Below are positions 1 through 5,455 of a DNA stretch of 5,455 bases, piece by piece. This DNA is from Acidobacteriota bacterium (GTDB lineage Bacteria; Acidobacteriota; Terriglobia; Terriglobales; Acidobacteriaceae). Each line of letters starts with the position of its first letter. Positions within the stretch are counted from its first letter, which is position 1. The notes under the pieces were generated by a model that saw only the letters and a program-made list of their open reading frames with translations, did not search any database and was not told the DNA's origin. The position numbers and the translations under genes were made by a program. The stretch covers positions 1 through 5,455 of the forward strand of contig JAJXUS010000181.1 of the NCBI GenBank assembly GCA_021782675.1. Direction: 5' to 3'.

Positions 1-1517
1 TGCCGGTCTTTCATGGCGTCTCGGGAACGTTTCTGAATCTGAACAAGGGATCGGTGGTGAAGCGTCGCTATCGTGCGGGCGAGACGATTGTGCGCGAGGG
101 CGAAAACGGTTCGACGGCGTTTTACATTCTGGAGGGTGAGGCGGAGGTGTTTATTCGCGCGCCGCGCGAGCATGTGGCGACGGAGGCGGCTTCGACGGGG
201 CTGTTTACGCGGATGCGTTCGATGCTGATTCCCAAAAGCCGACAGCCGCGCGAGGAGGAACGGGATACGCCGACACATATTCGGATTGATGCGCCGGTGG
301 ACCTGCCGTATGACAATCCGATCGCGACGTTGCATGAAGGGGATCTGTTTGGCGAGATGACCTGCATGAGCTTCTATCCGCGATCAGCGACGGTGCGTGC
401 GAAGACCGACTGCGTGATGCTGGAGATGCTGCGCAATGTACTGGACGTGATGCAGAAGAACAAGACGTTTCGCGCGAGGCTGGAGAAGGATTATCGTGCG
501 CGTGCGCTGGGGACGCATCTGCGGAGCGTGCCGATCTTCTCGACGATTGGCGAGGATTTTGTGGAGGTGCTGCGGGACCGTGTAGAGCTGGTGCGCTATG
601 CGCCGGGCGAGGTGATCTGCGAAGAGGGAGCGCCGGCGGATGCGTTCTATCTGGTGCGGATCGGGTTTGTGAAGGTTTCGCAGAAGTTGAATGGCGAGGA
701 TATGGTGCTGGCGTATCTGCCGCGGGGTGGATATTTTGGCGAGATGGGCCTGATGGGCGAGGGCGTGCGGACGGCGACATGCGTGGCGCTGGATCATGTG
801 GAGCTGGTGCGGATGGAAGCGCCGGAGTTTCACGCGATGCTGGAGCGATTTCCTGAGGTGCGCCAGCAGATTGAGCTGACGGTGGAGCAGCGTCGGCGTG
901 AGAACCAGATGCAGCGGACGAAAGCCAACGTGCGGGAGCAGAATACGCCGCTGGGACAGTTCCTGGAGCAGGGGCTGATGGATGCGCAGAGCCTTCTGGT
1001 GCTGGATTTGACGAAGTGTACGCGCTGCGACCAGTGTGTCAAGGCGTGCGCGAGTGCGCATGACGGGGTGACGCGGCTGCTGCGCGACGGGGTGCGGTTT
1101 GAGAACTATCTGGTGGCTACGTCGTGCCGGCAGTGCCGCGATCCGCGGTGCATGATCGGCTGCCCGGTGGGTTCGATCCGCCGGCGCAACTCGCTGGAAG
1201 TGATGATTGAGGACTGGTGTGTGGGCTGCGGATTGTGCGCGCAGAACTGCCCGTATGGGAATATCACGGTGCAGGAGTTTGATGTGCGAGGCAACGCCGT
1301 GGCGCTGCATGACGTGCAAGGCGACAAGGCGGATGCGAATGCGGGCAAGGTGCGCAAGGCGACAAGCTGCGATCTGTGCCATGAGCTATCCGAGCCAAGC
1401 TGCGTCTATGCGTGTCCGCACGATGCGGCGCATCGGGTGAAGCCGAATGAGTTTTTTGCGCAGGTGCTGGGGGTGGATCTCGACAGGGAGGCCGCGTTTG
1501 TGGGGAAGAATCGCTGA
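1..1517 (+). CDS. Cyclic-nucleotide-binding / four-[4Fe-4S] ferredoxin fusion protein (5'-partial)
   Basis: Probable cytoplasmic electron carrier controlled by a cyclic nucleotide. The frame is open to the left edge: codons from position 3 add 17 residues (starting PVFHGVS) before the GTG at 54, and these look like the normal beginning of a cyclic-nucleotide-binding (CNB) domain, so the true start lies upstream. Counting from that GTG (487 residues), CNB domain 1 spans about 1-135 with a phosphate-binding cassette FGEM...PRSAT (Arg110), and CNB domain 2 about 157-270 with FGEM...VRTAT (Arg239). Both keep the Gly-Glu and Arg that contact the ligand in CRP/PKA-type domains. The C-terminal part has 16 cysteines in four groups: C322/325/328/332, C358/361/366/370, C389/392/395/399 and C439/442/450/454, the layout of DmsB/HybA-type electron-transfer subunits. 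The visible part shows no membrane segment. It is first in a three-gene run with a membrane b-type and a multihaem c-type cytochrome. The domain call is firm; the physiological role is inferred. Confidence 0.9.
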   Translation, partial: PVFHGVSGTFLNLNKGSVVKRRYRAGETIVREGENGSTAFYILEGEAEVFIRAPREHVATEAASTGLFTRMRSMLIPKSRQPREEERDTPTHIRIDAPVDLPYDNPIATLHEGDLFGEMTCMSFYPRSATVRAKTDCVMLEMLRNVLDVMQKNKTFRARLEKDYRARALGTHLRSVPIFSTIGEDFVEVLRDRVELVRYAPGEVICEEGAPADAFYLVRIGFVKVSQKLNGEDMVLAYLPRGGYFGEMGLMGEGVRTATCVALDHVELVRMEAPEFHAMLERFPEVRQQIELTVEQRRRENQMQRTKANVREQNTPLGQFLEQGLMDAQSLLVLDLTKCTRCDQCVKACASAHDGVTRLLRDGVRFENYLVATSCRQCRDPRCMIGCPVGSIRRRNSLEVMIEDWCVGCGLCAQNCPYGNITVQEFDVRGNAVALHDVQGDKADANAGKVRKATSCDLCHELSEPSCVYACPHDAAHRVKPNEFFAQVLGVDLDREAAFVGKNR

Positions 1518-1545
1518 GTCCGGGTGCGAGCGCGAGGAGGACGGT

Positions 1546-1590
1546 GATTTTGCAAGGCAGGATTTTTCTGGGCAGGATGTTTTGGAGCGG
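1546..1590 (+). repeat. Degenerate 15-base tandem repeat, three units, in the operon spacer
   Basis: The only sizeable gap in the plus-strand run (1518-1595) contains three head-to-tail 15-base units at 1546-1560, 1561-1575 and 1576-1590, each beginning GAT and mostly followed by a T-run and then a G-rich end. By eye units 1 and 2 match at 12 of 15 positions and units 2 and 3 at 10 of 15. The third unit contains the GGAG ribosome-binding site of the next gene. The function is unknown; the similarity of unit 3 could be chance. Confidence 0.4.
1584..1587 (+). promoter_or_regulatory. Ribosome binding site of the membrane cytochrome gene
   Basis: GGAG lies eight bases before the ATG at 1596, a normal Shine-Dalgarno distance. 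It supports that start. The same frame has a TGA at 1545-1547 and no ATG, GTG or TTG codon between that stop and 1596, so no earlier start is possible. Confidence 0.7.
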
Positions 1591-1595
1591 AATCG

Positions 1596-2474
1596 ATGCG
1601 GATTGACGAGACACACAAGCCGTGGATGATCGCGACGGTGGTCGCGATGGTGGCGGGGGCGGCGGTCTACATTCCGTATGCGCTGCGGACGGCGACGCCA
1701 GGCGGCGGGACGGCGATCGGGCTGATCTTTGGCTCGGTTGCGCTGGGACTGATGCTGTTTGCGGCGATGCTGAGCGTGCGCAAGCGGTTTCCGATATGGC
1801 GGATCGGGCGCGCGAAGATATGGATGCGTGCGCATCTGTGGCTGGGCTTTCTGGCGCTGCCGATGGTGCTGTTTCATGCGGCGTTTCACGCGCGGGGCGC
1901 GCTGACGGCGGTGCTGATGGTGCTGATGGTGGTGGTGGTGGCAAGCGGCGTCTTTGGGGCGTGGCTGCAACATACTCTGCCGACGCGCATCTTTCGCGAG
2001 GTGCCGTTTGAGACGATCTATGACCAGATTCCGGTGATCTGCGGACAGTTGGTGGCAGAGGCGGAAGGCCATGCGTCGGATGTGACGCAGCGGCTGGCTC
2101 CGGCGACGGGAGCGGGCGCGACGGTGGTGGATACGCTGATGGATCTGCCGACGATGGAGAACGAGACGGAAGCGTTTGGGCGGTTTTTCGCTGAGTCGGT
2201 GGTGCCGTATCTGCGACAGAAGGGCGCGCGCGGAAGCCGGTTTGCAAATCGAGATTGGGTGCATGGGCGGTTTGAGGATCTGCGGCGGGAGTTTTTGCCG
2301 GCGGCGTGGGAGCCGCTGACCGCGATCGAGGAGATTTGCGAAGAGAAGCGAGAGCTGGATCACCAGAGGGTGTTGCATATGTGGCTGCATGGATGGCTGC
2401 TGGTACATCTGCCGATCTCGGCGGCGCTGGTGCTGCTGGCGATCGTCCACGCGATTGGAGCGCTGCGGTACTGA
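1596..2474 (+). CDS. Putative di-haem b-type cytochrome, integral membrane subunit
   Basis: Likely inner-membrane subunit passing electrons between cytoplasmic Fe-S clusters and periplasmic haems. The 292-residue product has hydrophobic helices at about 11-30, 40-60, 79-97, 101-125 and 262-289, plus a soluble domain of about 135 residues between helices 4 and 5. The arginine/lysine-rich loop 2 (61-78) places that side, and therefore the soluble domain, in the cytoplasm by the positive-inside rule. Helix 3 carries His80, His94 and His98; helix 5 carries His261, His265, His271 and His285. The pairs 80/94 and 271/285 are each 14 residues apart, the spacing of the bis-histidine haem ligands in cytochrome b of bc1 complexes, so two stacked b haems between helices 3 and 5 are plausible. 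No named family is recognised with certainty; a quinone site cannot be judged. The gene follows the Fe-S gene by 78 bases and precedes the multihaem cytochrome by 4, which suggests one complex. The ATG at 1596 is the only available start. Confidence 0.75.
   Translation: MRIDETHKPWMIATVVAMVAGAAVYIPYALRTATPGGGTAIGLIFGSVALGLMLFAAMLSVRKRFPIWRIGRAKIWMRAHLWLGFLALPMVLFHAAFHARGALTAVLMVLMVVVVASGVFGAWLQHTLPTRIFREVPFETIYDQIPVICGQLVAEAEGHASDVTQRLAPATGAGATVVDTLMDLPTMENETEAFGRFFAESVVPYLRQKGARGSRFANRDWVHGRFEDLRREFLPAAWEPLTAIEEICEEKRELDHQRVLHMWLHGWLLVHLPISAALVLLAIVHAIGALRY
1911..1940 (+). repeat. Short in-frame tandem repeat inside a transmembrane helix
   Basis: Two perfect copies of the nine bases GTGCTGATG (1911-1919, 1920-1928) are followed directly by four GTG triplets (1929-1940). 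They encode Val-Leu-Met, Val-Leu-Met, then four valines within helix 4 of the membrane cytochrome. All units are multiples of three, so slippage would change the helix length without breaking the frame. Confidence 0.6.
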
Positions 2475-2478
2475 GCCT

Positions 2479-3819
2479 ATGAGTGTACGCAAGAGAACGA
2501 CGAAGATTGTGGCCAAGCGGCACGATCTGAACTACTTCAAGCGGATGTCGCCGGTGCGCGCCTGGCAGTGGTGGCTGGCTGCTTCGGCGCTGGCTGCGGC
2601 GATTGTCTGGTTTGGGACGACGACGCTGGTGCGCGGCGGGACGCTGCTGTCGGCGGGGCCGATGTCGACGAGCCATGCGGTCTTTGGCGAGCGCTGCGAG
2701 CTGTGCCATGTGCCGGTGGTCGAGGCGACGAGCTGGACTCCGGCGCTGGGAATGCGGCGGCAGGTGCCGGATTCAGCGTGCCTGAGCTGCCACGTGGCCG
2801 AGCCGCACCATCCGGCCGAGAGTACGCTGCATCCGCGCTGCTCCAGCTGCCACGAGGAACACGTGGGCGCGATGCATCTGGCGGCGACGAAAGATGCGGG
2901 TTGTACGCAGTGCCATGCGCATCTGGAGGCGCGCGGCGGTGCAGTGGCGATTGCGCGCGAGGTGAGTAATTTTGCGGAGAACCATCCGGAGTTCCGGCTG
3001 CTGCCGACGGCAACAGAGAGCGAGCGCGCAGCGGCGACGGCGCTGGTCTTTAACCATGCCGAGCATCTGAAGGCGGGACTCAAGGGCGTGGATGGGCCAG
3101 TGACGCTGAGCTGCGCAAGCTGCCACACGGCGACCGTGGCCGCCGATGGAAGGCAGGGCGACGGGATGCAGCCAGTGAAGTTTGCAACGAGCTGCCAGAG
3201 CTGCCATTCGCTGGAGTTTGACCGGCATCTTGCGGTGCAGGTGCCGCACAAGTCGCCTGAGATTGTGCATGGGTTTGTGGCGGCCTCGCTGGCGGAGTTT
3301 GCGCGAACGCATCCAGGCGTGGTGGCTGCGGAGATTCGCGACTGGCCGCGCCAGCAGCCGCTGCCGGGCATGGCGGGGATGACCGCGCCGCGCAATGCGC
3401 AGCAGTGGCTCCAGGTGAGCGTGATGCGGGCCGAGACGATTCTGTGGCGCGAGAAGTGCGGACTCTGCCACAAGAGCGACACGGCGCTGCCGACTGACGG
3501 CAGTCTGCCGCACTACCAGACGGTGACGCAGCCGAGGAAGTGGATGACCCACGCGATCTTTAGCCATCCGGCGCATCGCGCGGTGGCCTGCGCGGATTGC
3601 CATACCGAGACGCTGACCGCGACCGGCGAACACGCCGTGCTGATGCCGACGATTGCGACATGCCGCAGGTGCCACGATGGGCGCACAAGTCCGCAGGGAC
3701 CGGCGCTGGCCAATGGCCATGCCGAGAGTGGCTGCTTCCTGTGCCACGTCTATCATGGGCAGGAGACGGCGGCGCTGACAGTGAAGGGGCTGCCGCTGGA
3801 TCGGCTGGTGAAAAAGTAA
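2479..3819 (+). CDS. Membrane-anchored decahaem c-type cytochrome
   Basis: Periplasmic electron-transfer protein of 446 residues with ten CXXCH haem-attachment motifs, starting at residues 73, 101, 121, 142, 212, 239, 327, 371, 395 and 419. A basic N-terminus (about 1-27, many Lys/Arg) precedes a hydrophobic segment at about 28-47 with no clear signal-peptidase site, so it is probably an uncleaved signal anchor with the haem domain outside. FNHAEH (191-196) and FSHPAH (361-366) resemble the F-x-H-x-x-H element that supplies distal haem ligands in class III/c7-type cytochromes. The haems group as 4, 2 and 4, with a haem-free stretch at 244-326. The ATG at 2479 is chosen because it follows the previous stop by four bases (translational coupling likely; no good Shine-Dalgarno). 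An in-frame ATG at 2389 would add 30 Arg/Trp/Cys-rich residues read out of frame from the previous gene. Probable role: accepting electrons from, or giving them to, the b-type subunit. Partner and substrate are unknown. Confidence 0.9.
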   Translation: MSVRKRTTKIVAKRHDLNYFKRMSPVRAWQWWLAASALAAAIVWFGTTTLVRGGTLLSAGPMSTSHAVFGERCELCHVPVVEATSWTPALGMRRQVPDSACLSCHVAEPHHPAESTLHPRCSSCHEEHVGAMHLAATKDAGCTQCHAHLEARGGAVAIAREVSNFAENHPEFRLLPTATESERAAATALVFNHAEHLKAGLKGVDGPVTLSCASCHTATVAADGRQGDGMQPVKFATSCQSCHSLEFDRHLAVQVPHKSPEIVHGFVAASLAEFARTHPGVVAAEIRDWPRQQPLPGMAGMTAPRNAQQWLQVSVMRAETILWREKCGLCHKSDTALPTDGSLPHYQTVTQPRKWMTHAIFSHPAHRAVACADCHTETLTATGEHAVLMPTIATCRRCHDGRTSPQGPALANGHAESGCFLCHVYHGQETAALTVKGLPLDRLVKK

Positions 3820-3837
3820 GTCGGTCCGGCTTGGGGA
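3820..3837. other. Convergent intergenic gap of 18 bases
   Basis: The decahaem gene ends with TAA at 3817-3819 and the minus-strand gene ends with TAA at 3838-3840 (read in reverse). The 18 bases between them have no hairpin followed by a T-run on either strand, so no intrinsic terminator is visible. Transcripts may overlap or end by another mechanism. Confidence 0.7.
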
Positions 3838-5455
3838 TTACCGCTTTGCAAGCGTGGAAGCTGCGGGCGCTGCGGGTTCGGTTTGCGGCGGGCCGGGCGG
3901 CGTGTCGGTGACGGTGTAGAGCTTGCCGTTGCGCAGATACATGCGGGCGAGTTCCTCGGCGTTGAAGGGACGCGCTCCGCGACGACCGAAGACGGTAAGC
4001 TGGTTGCCGCTTTCATCCACGGCACGGTCGCGGTCCACACCTTTGGAGATGGCCAGCGCAGGTCCATTGCTCTTCCAGGTGGCGATCAACTGCGGCGTGG
4101 GCCGCGGGCTGAAACCGTAGAACTCATGGGTGGATTTGGGCGAGAAAAGCTGGACGATCCTCATGCCGTTGTGCCCGTCGGCGACGAAGGCGAACTGGCT
4201 GGAGGAGACCATGCCGATCTTGAGGTCGTTGACGTCGTTGAGTGCGCCGCCGGCGTTGAAGGTCTGGTCAAGGTGGGCGCGTTCCGGCGACTCGACATCG
4301 ACGATGGCGATGCCATGGCGACCCTCGGAGACGTAGGCATAGGTGCGGGCAACATAGAGGTTGCGCGCGTCGTCGAGCGGGACGGTGAGGCCGACGGGAC
4401 GGGGATGGTCGAGATGGGTGAGGTCGAAGACTTTGAGTCCGGCGTGGTCGGTGACGAAGGCATAGCGGAACTGCACGGCGACGCCGGTGGGGTGGTCGAG
4501 AGCGGGCGCGCCGATCTCGGCGGTGATATTCGGGTGGAGCGGGTCGGCGAGGTTGACGACGACCATGCCGCGGTCGCAGAGGATGTAGGCGAAGGTGCCG
4601 GCGAGAGTAATGCGGCGCGCACCATTGAGCCTGCCGTCGGGGTTGAAGGTGAGGGCGCGCTTGAGGAAGTTGTTCTGCGGATTGCCGTCGAGCAGAGTGC
4701 CGACGCCGGTCTTGGGGTCGCCGACGACGATCAGACCTTCATACTTGTCAGTGACGTAGAGGAAGGCGTAGAGGGGCGCGATTGCCTGTTCTTCATTCTG
4801 CGGAAGCTGCTTGCGCAGCGGGTCGAGCGCGAGCGTGGAGGGGGATGCGATGGCGGTGGCGAATTTGGTGTGGATGTAGAAGCGCTGGCCGAGTGGCGAG
4901 ACAGGCGCGGAGCTGACTCGCTGTGAGTTGTCCTTGACGTCAACGTTGGCTACGTCAAAGATGCGGAAGCCGCCGGCGCCGACGGCGGCGTAGAGGTATT
5001 CGCCACGGAGTTGGAGGTCGAGCACGTTGTTGCCGGAGTGGGTGTAGGCGGTGCGGAGCCTGCGGTCGTGTGCGAGGAAGCGCCGGTAGTCGTCCGGATA
5101 GGCCAGGTGCTGAAGGTCTGAGCCAAGGACGGCAGGCGGTTCGGTGCTTTCGGCAATGGGCACGGCGGCGAAACCGCGGCTGCCGTTGGCGACGTAGACG
5201 TACTTGCCCATGAAGTTGAGGAAGTTCGTGCCCTGGACAAGAAGCTGGGCCATCCAGGCGTTGTTGTCTTCGCGGGCGGAGACGTGGCAGTCGGTGCAGG
5301 TTTTGGTTTCGGTGGCGCGGACGGTGTGGGGAACGTAGGTGCTGAAGGCCTGTCCGCTGAAGCCGGGCGCGGAGATGGTCTGCTGTTGCTTGTAGAGCCA
5401 GTTTCGGTGGGCGTTCTGGGAGCTGACGACGATGGCGCAGGCGGAGCGGACGGGA
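3838..5455 (-). CDS. c-type haem / LVIVD-repeat beta-propeller protein (5'-partial)
   Basis: Probable exported redox protein. The frame has no stop up to the right edge, so 538 residues are visible and the true start is outside. An ATG at 5251-5253 opens a tidy 471-residue frame, but the 67 residues before it include a haem-binding CTDCH at 5284-5298, only ten residues upstream of that Met; starting there would discard it. From that Met, about seven LVIVD-like units can be seen near residues 13-34, 82-105, 159-182, 216-239, 260-283, 300-323 and 350-373. Each has the form aromatic-rich strand (YVYVA, YLYAA, FLYVT, FAYIL, YAFVT, YAYVS, FAFVA), a Gly-containing turn, then a hydrophobic strand ending in Asp or Pro (FRIFDV, LKVFDL, IAIVDV). 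Seven units fit one propeller. The tail is Pro/Ala-rich. LVIVD repeats are typical of secreted or surface bacterial proteins whose function is mostly unknown. The gene is convergent with the cytochrome operon. More haem motifs may lie upstream. Confidence 0.85.
   Translation of the reverse strand, partial: PVRSACAIVVSSQNAHRNWLYKQQQTISAPGFSGQAFSTYVPHTVRATETKTCTDCHVSAREDNNAWMAQLLVQGTNFLNFMGKYVYVANGSRGFAAVPIAESTEPPAVLGSDLQHLAYPDDYRRFLAHDRRLRTAYTHSGNNVLDLQLRGEYLYAAVGAGGFRIFDVANVDVKDNSQRVSSAPVSPLGQRFYIHTKFATAIASPSTLALDPLRKQLPQNEEQAIAPLYAFLYVTDKYEGLIVVGDPKTGVGTLLDGNPQNNFLKRALTFNPDGRLNGARRITLAGTFAYILCDRGMVVVNLADPLHPNITAEIGAPALDHPTGVAVQFRYAFVTDHAGLKVFDLTHLDHPRPVGLTVPLDDARNLYVARTYAYVSEGRHGIAIVDVESPERAHLDQTFNAGGALNDVNDLKIGMVSSSQFAFVADGHNGMRIVQLFSPKSTHEFYGFSPRPTPQLIATWKSNGPALAISKGVDRDRAVDESGNQLTVFGRRGARPFNAEELARMYLRNGKLYTVTDTPPGPPQTEPAAPAASTLAKR
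4135..5217 (-). other. LVIVD-like repeat region (about seven units)
   Basis: This is the protein-level repeat array within the minus-strand gene, from the first clear strand pair ([10 protein letters not shown]...) to the last ([10 protein letters not shown]...). Spacing between units varies from about 40 to 75 residues because of loop insertions, the longest between units 1 and 2 and between units 2 and 3. The unit borders were assigned by eye, so the count of seven could be off by one. Confidence 0.65.
5284..5298 (-). other. CXXCH haem-c attachment motif (CTDCH)
   Basis: Reading the minus strand in the frame of the LVIVD-repeat gene, these five codons give Cys-Thr-Asp-Cys-His, the covalent haem c attachment signature. 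The frame is continuous with the downstream repeats. The motif marks the protein as a c-type cytochrome and therefore exported, since haem c is attached outside the cytoplasm. Confidence 0.85.

Noticed and set aside
384..1382. Open frame on the minus strand, 332 codons, opposite the Fe-S gene
   Set aside because: His/Arg/Leu-rich shadow translation with no recognisable domain; the sense strand has clear CNB and cluster motifs.
2389..2478. Earlier in-frame ATG for the decahaem cytochrome
   Set aside because: The 30 extra residues are Arg/Trp/Cys-rich and come from reading the last helix of the previous gene out of frame. The ATG at 2479 gives a normal signal anchor.
1264..2709. Long open frame on the minus strand, 481 codons
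   Set aside because: It is antisense to three well-supported genes. Its translation is Ser/Pro/Arg/Ala-rich with no domain-like pattern, typical of the reverse frame of GC-rich coding DNA.
2773..3756. Open frame on the minus strand, 327 codons, opposite the decahaem gene
   Set aside because: Arg/His/Ala-rich low-information translation; the plus strand carries ten CXXCH motifs in one frame, which is decisive.
3842..3854. Small hairpin CGCTT-TGC-AAGCG near the end of the minus-strand gene, considered as a terminator
   Set aside because: The stem is only five base pairs, lies inside the coding sequence, and has no T-run after it on either strand.
3883..4926. Long open frame on the plus strand, 347 codons, opposite the LVIVD-repeat gene
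   Set aside because: Its translation is dominated by Gly, Glu, Val and Asp without motifs, while the minus strand reads a coherent repeat protein with a haem motif.
1..5455. CRISPR array, tRNA/rRNA genes, insertion sequences or prophage features
   Set aside because: No regularly spaced repeats, cloverleaf-like segments, terminal inverted repeats or transposase/integrase motifs were seen on either strand.

Overview
The window is GC-rich bacterial DNA with four protein-coding genes and almost no non-coding space. Codon use (GCG, CTG, GAG) and the gene content (a cyclic-nucleotide-binding ferredoxin, a membrane b-type cytochrome, a multihaem c-type cytochrome and a haem/LVIVD-repeat protein) suggest a soil-type Acidobacteriota (Terriglobia-like) genome. 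That assignment is an inference from style and content, not from a marker gene.

Layout: a plus-strand operon-like run fills positions 1-3819. It starts with a 5'-truncated gene (1-1517) for a cytoplasmic protein carrying two cyclic-nucleotide-binding domains followed by four [4Fe-4S] cluster motifs. A 78-base spacer with a degenerate 15-base tandem repeat follows. Next comes a five-helix membrane protein (1596-2474) whose histidines fit a di-haem b-type cytochrome. Four bases later begins a membrane-anchored periplasmic cytochrome c with ten CXXCH motifs (2479-3819). After an 18-base convergent gap, a minus-strand gene (3838 to beyond the right edge) encodes a protein with at least one c-type haem motif followed by about seven LVIVD-like beta-propeller repeats. 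It is also 5'-truncated by the window.

Working model (inference): the three plus-strand products make a trans-membrane electron conduit. Cytoplasmic Fe-S clusters, gated by a cyclic nucleotide, would exchange electrons with two b haems in the inner membrane and then with ten periplasmic c haems. The convergent haem/propeller protein could be an exported redox partner or terminal component. No catalytic subunit (for example a molybdopterin or flavin enzyme) is visible, so electron source, sink and direction are unknown. Both outer genes run off the window, and the obvious ATG/GTG starts inside it are not their true starts.
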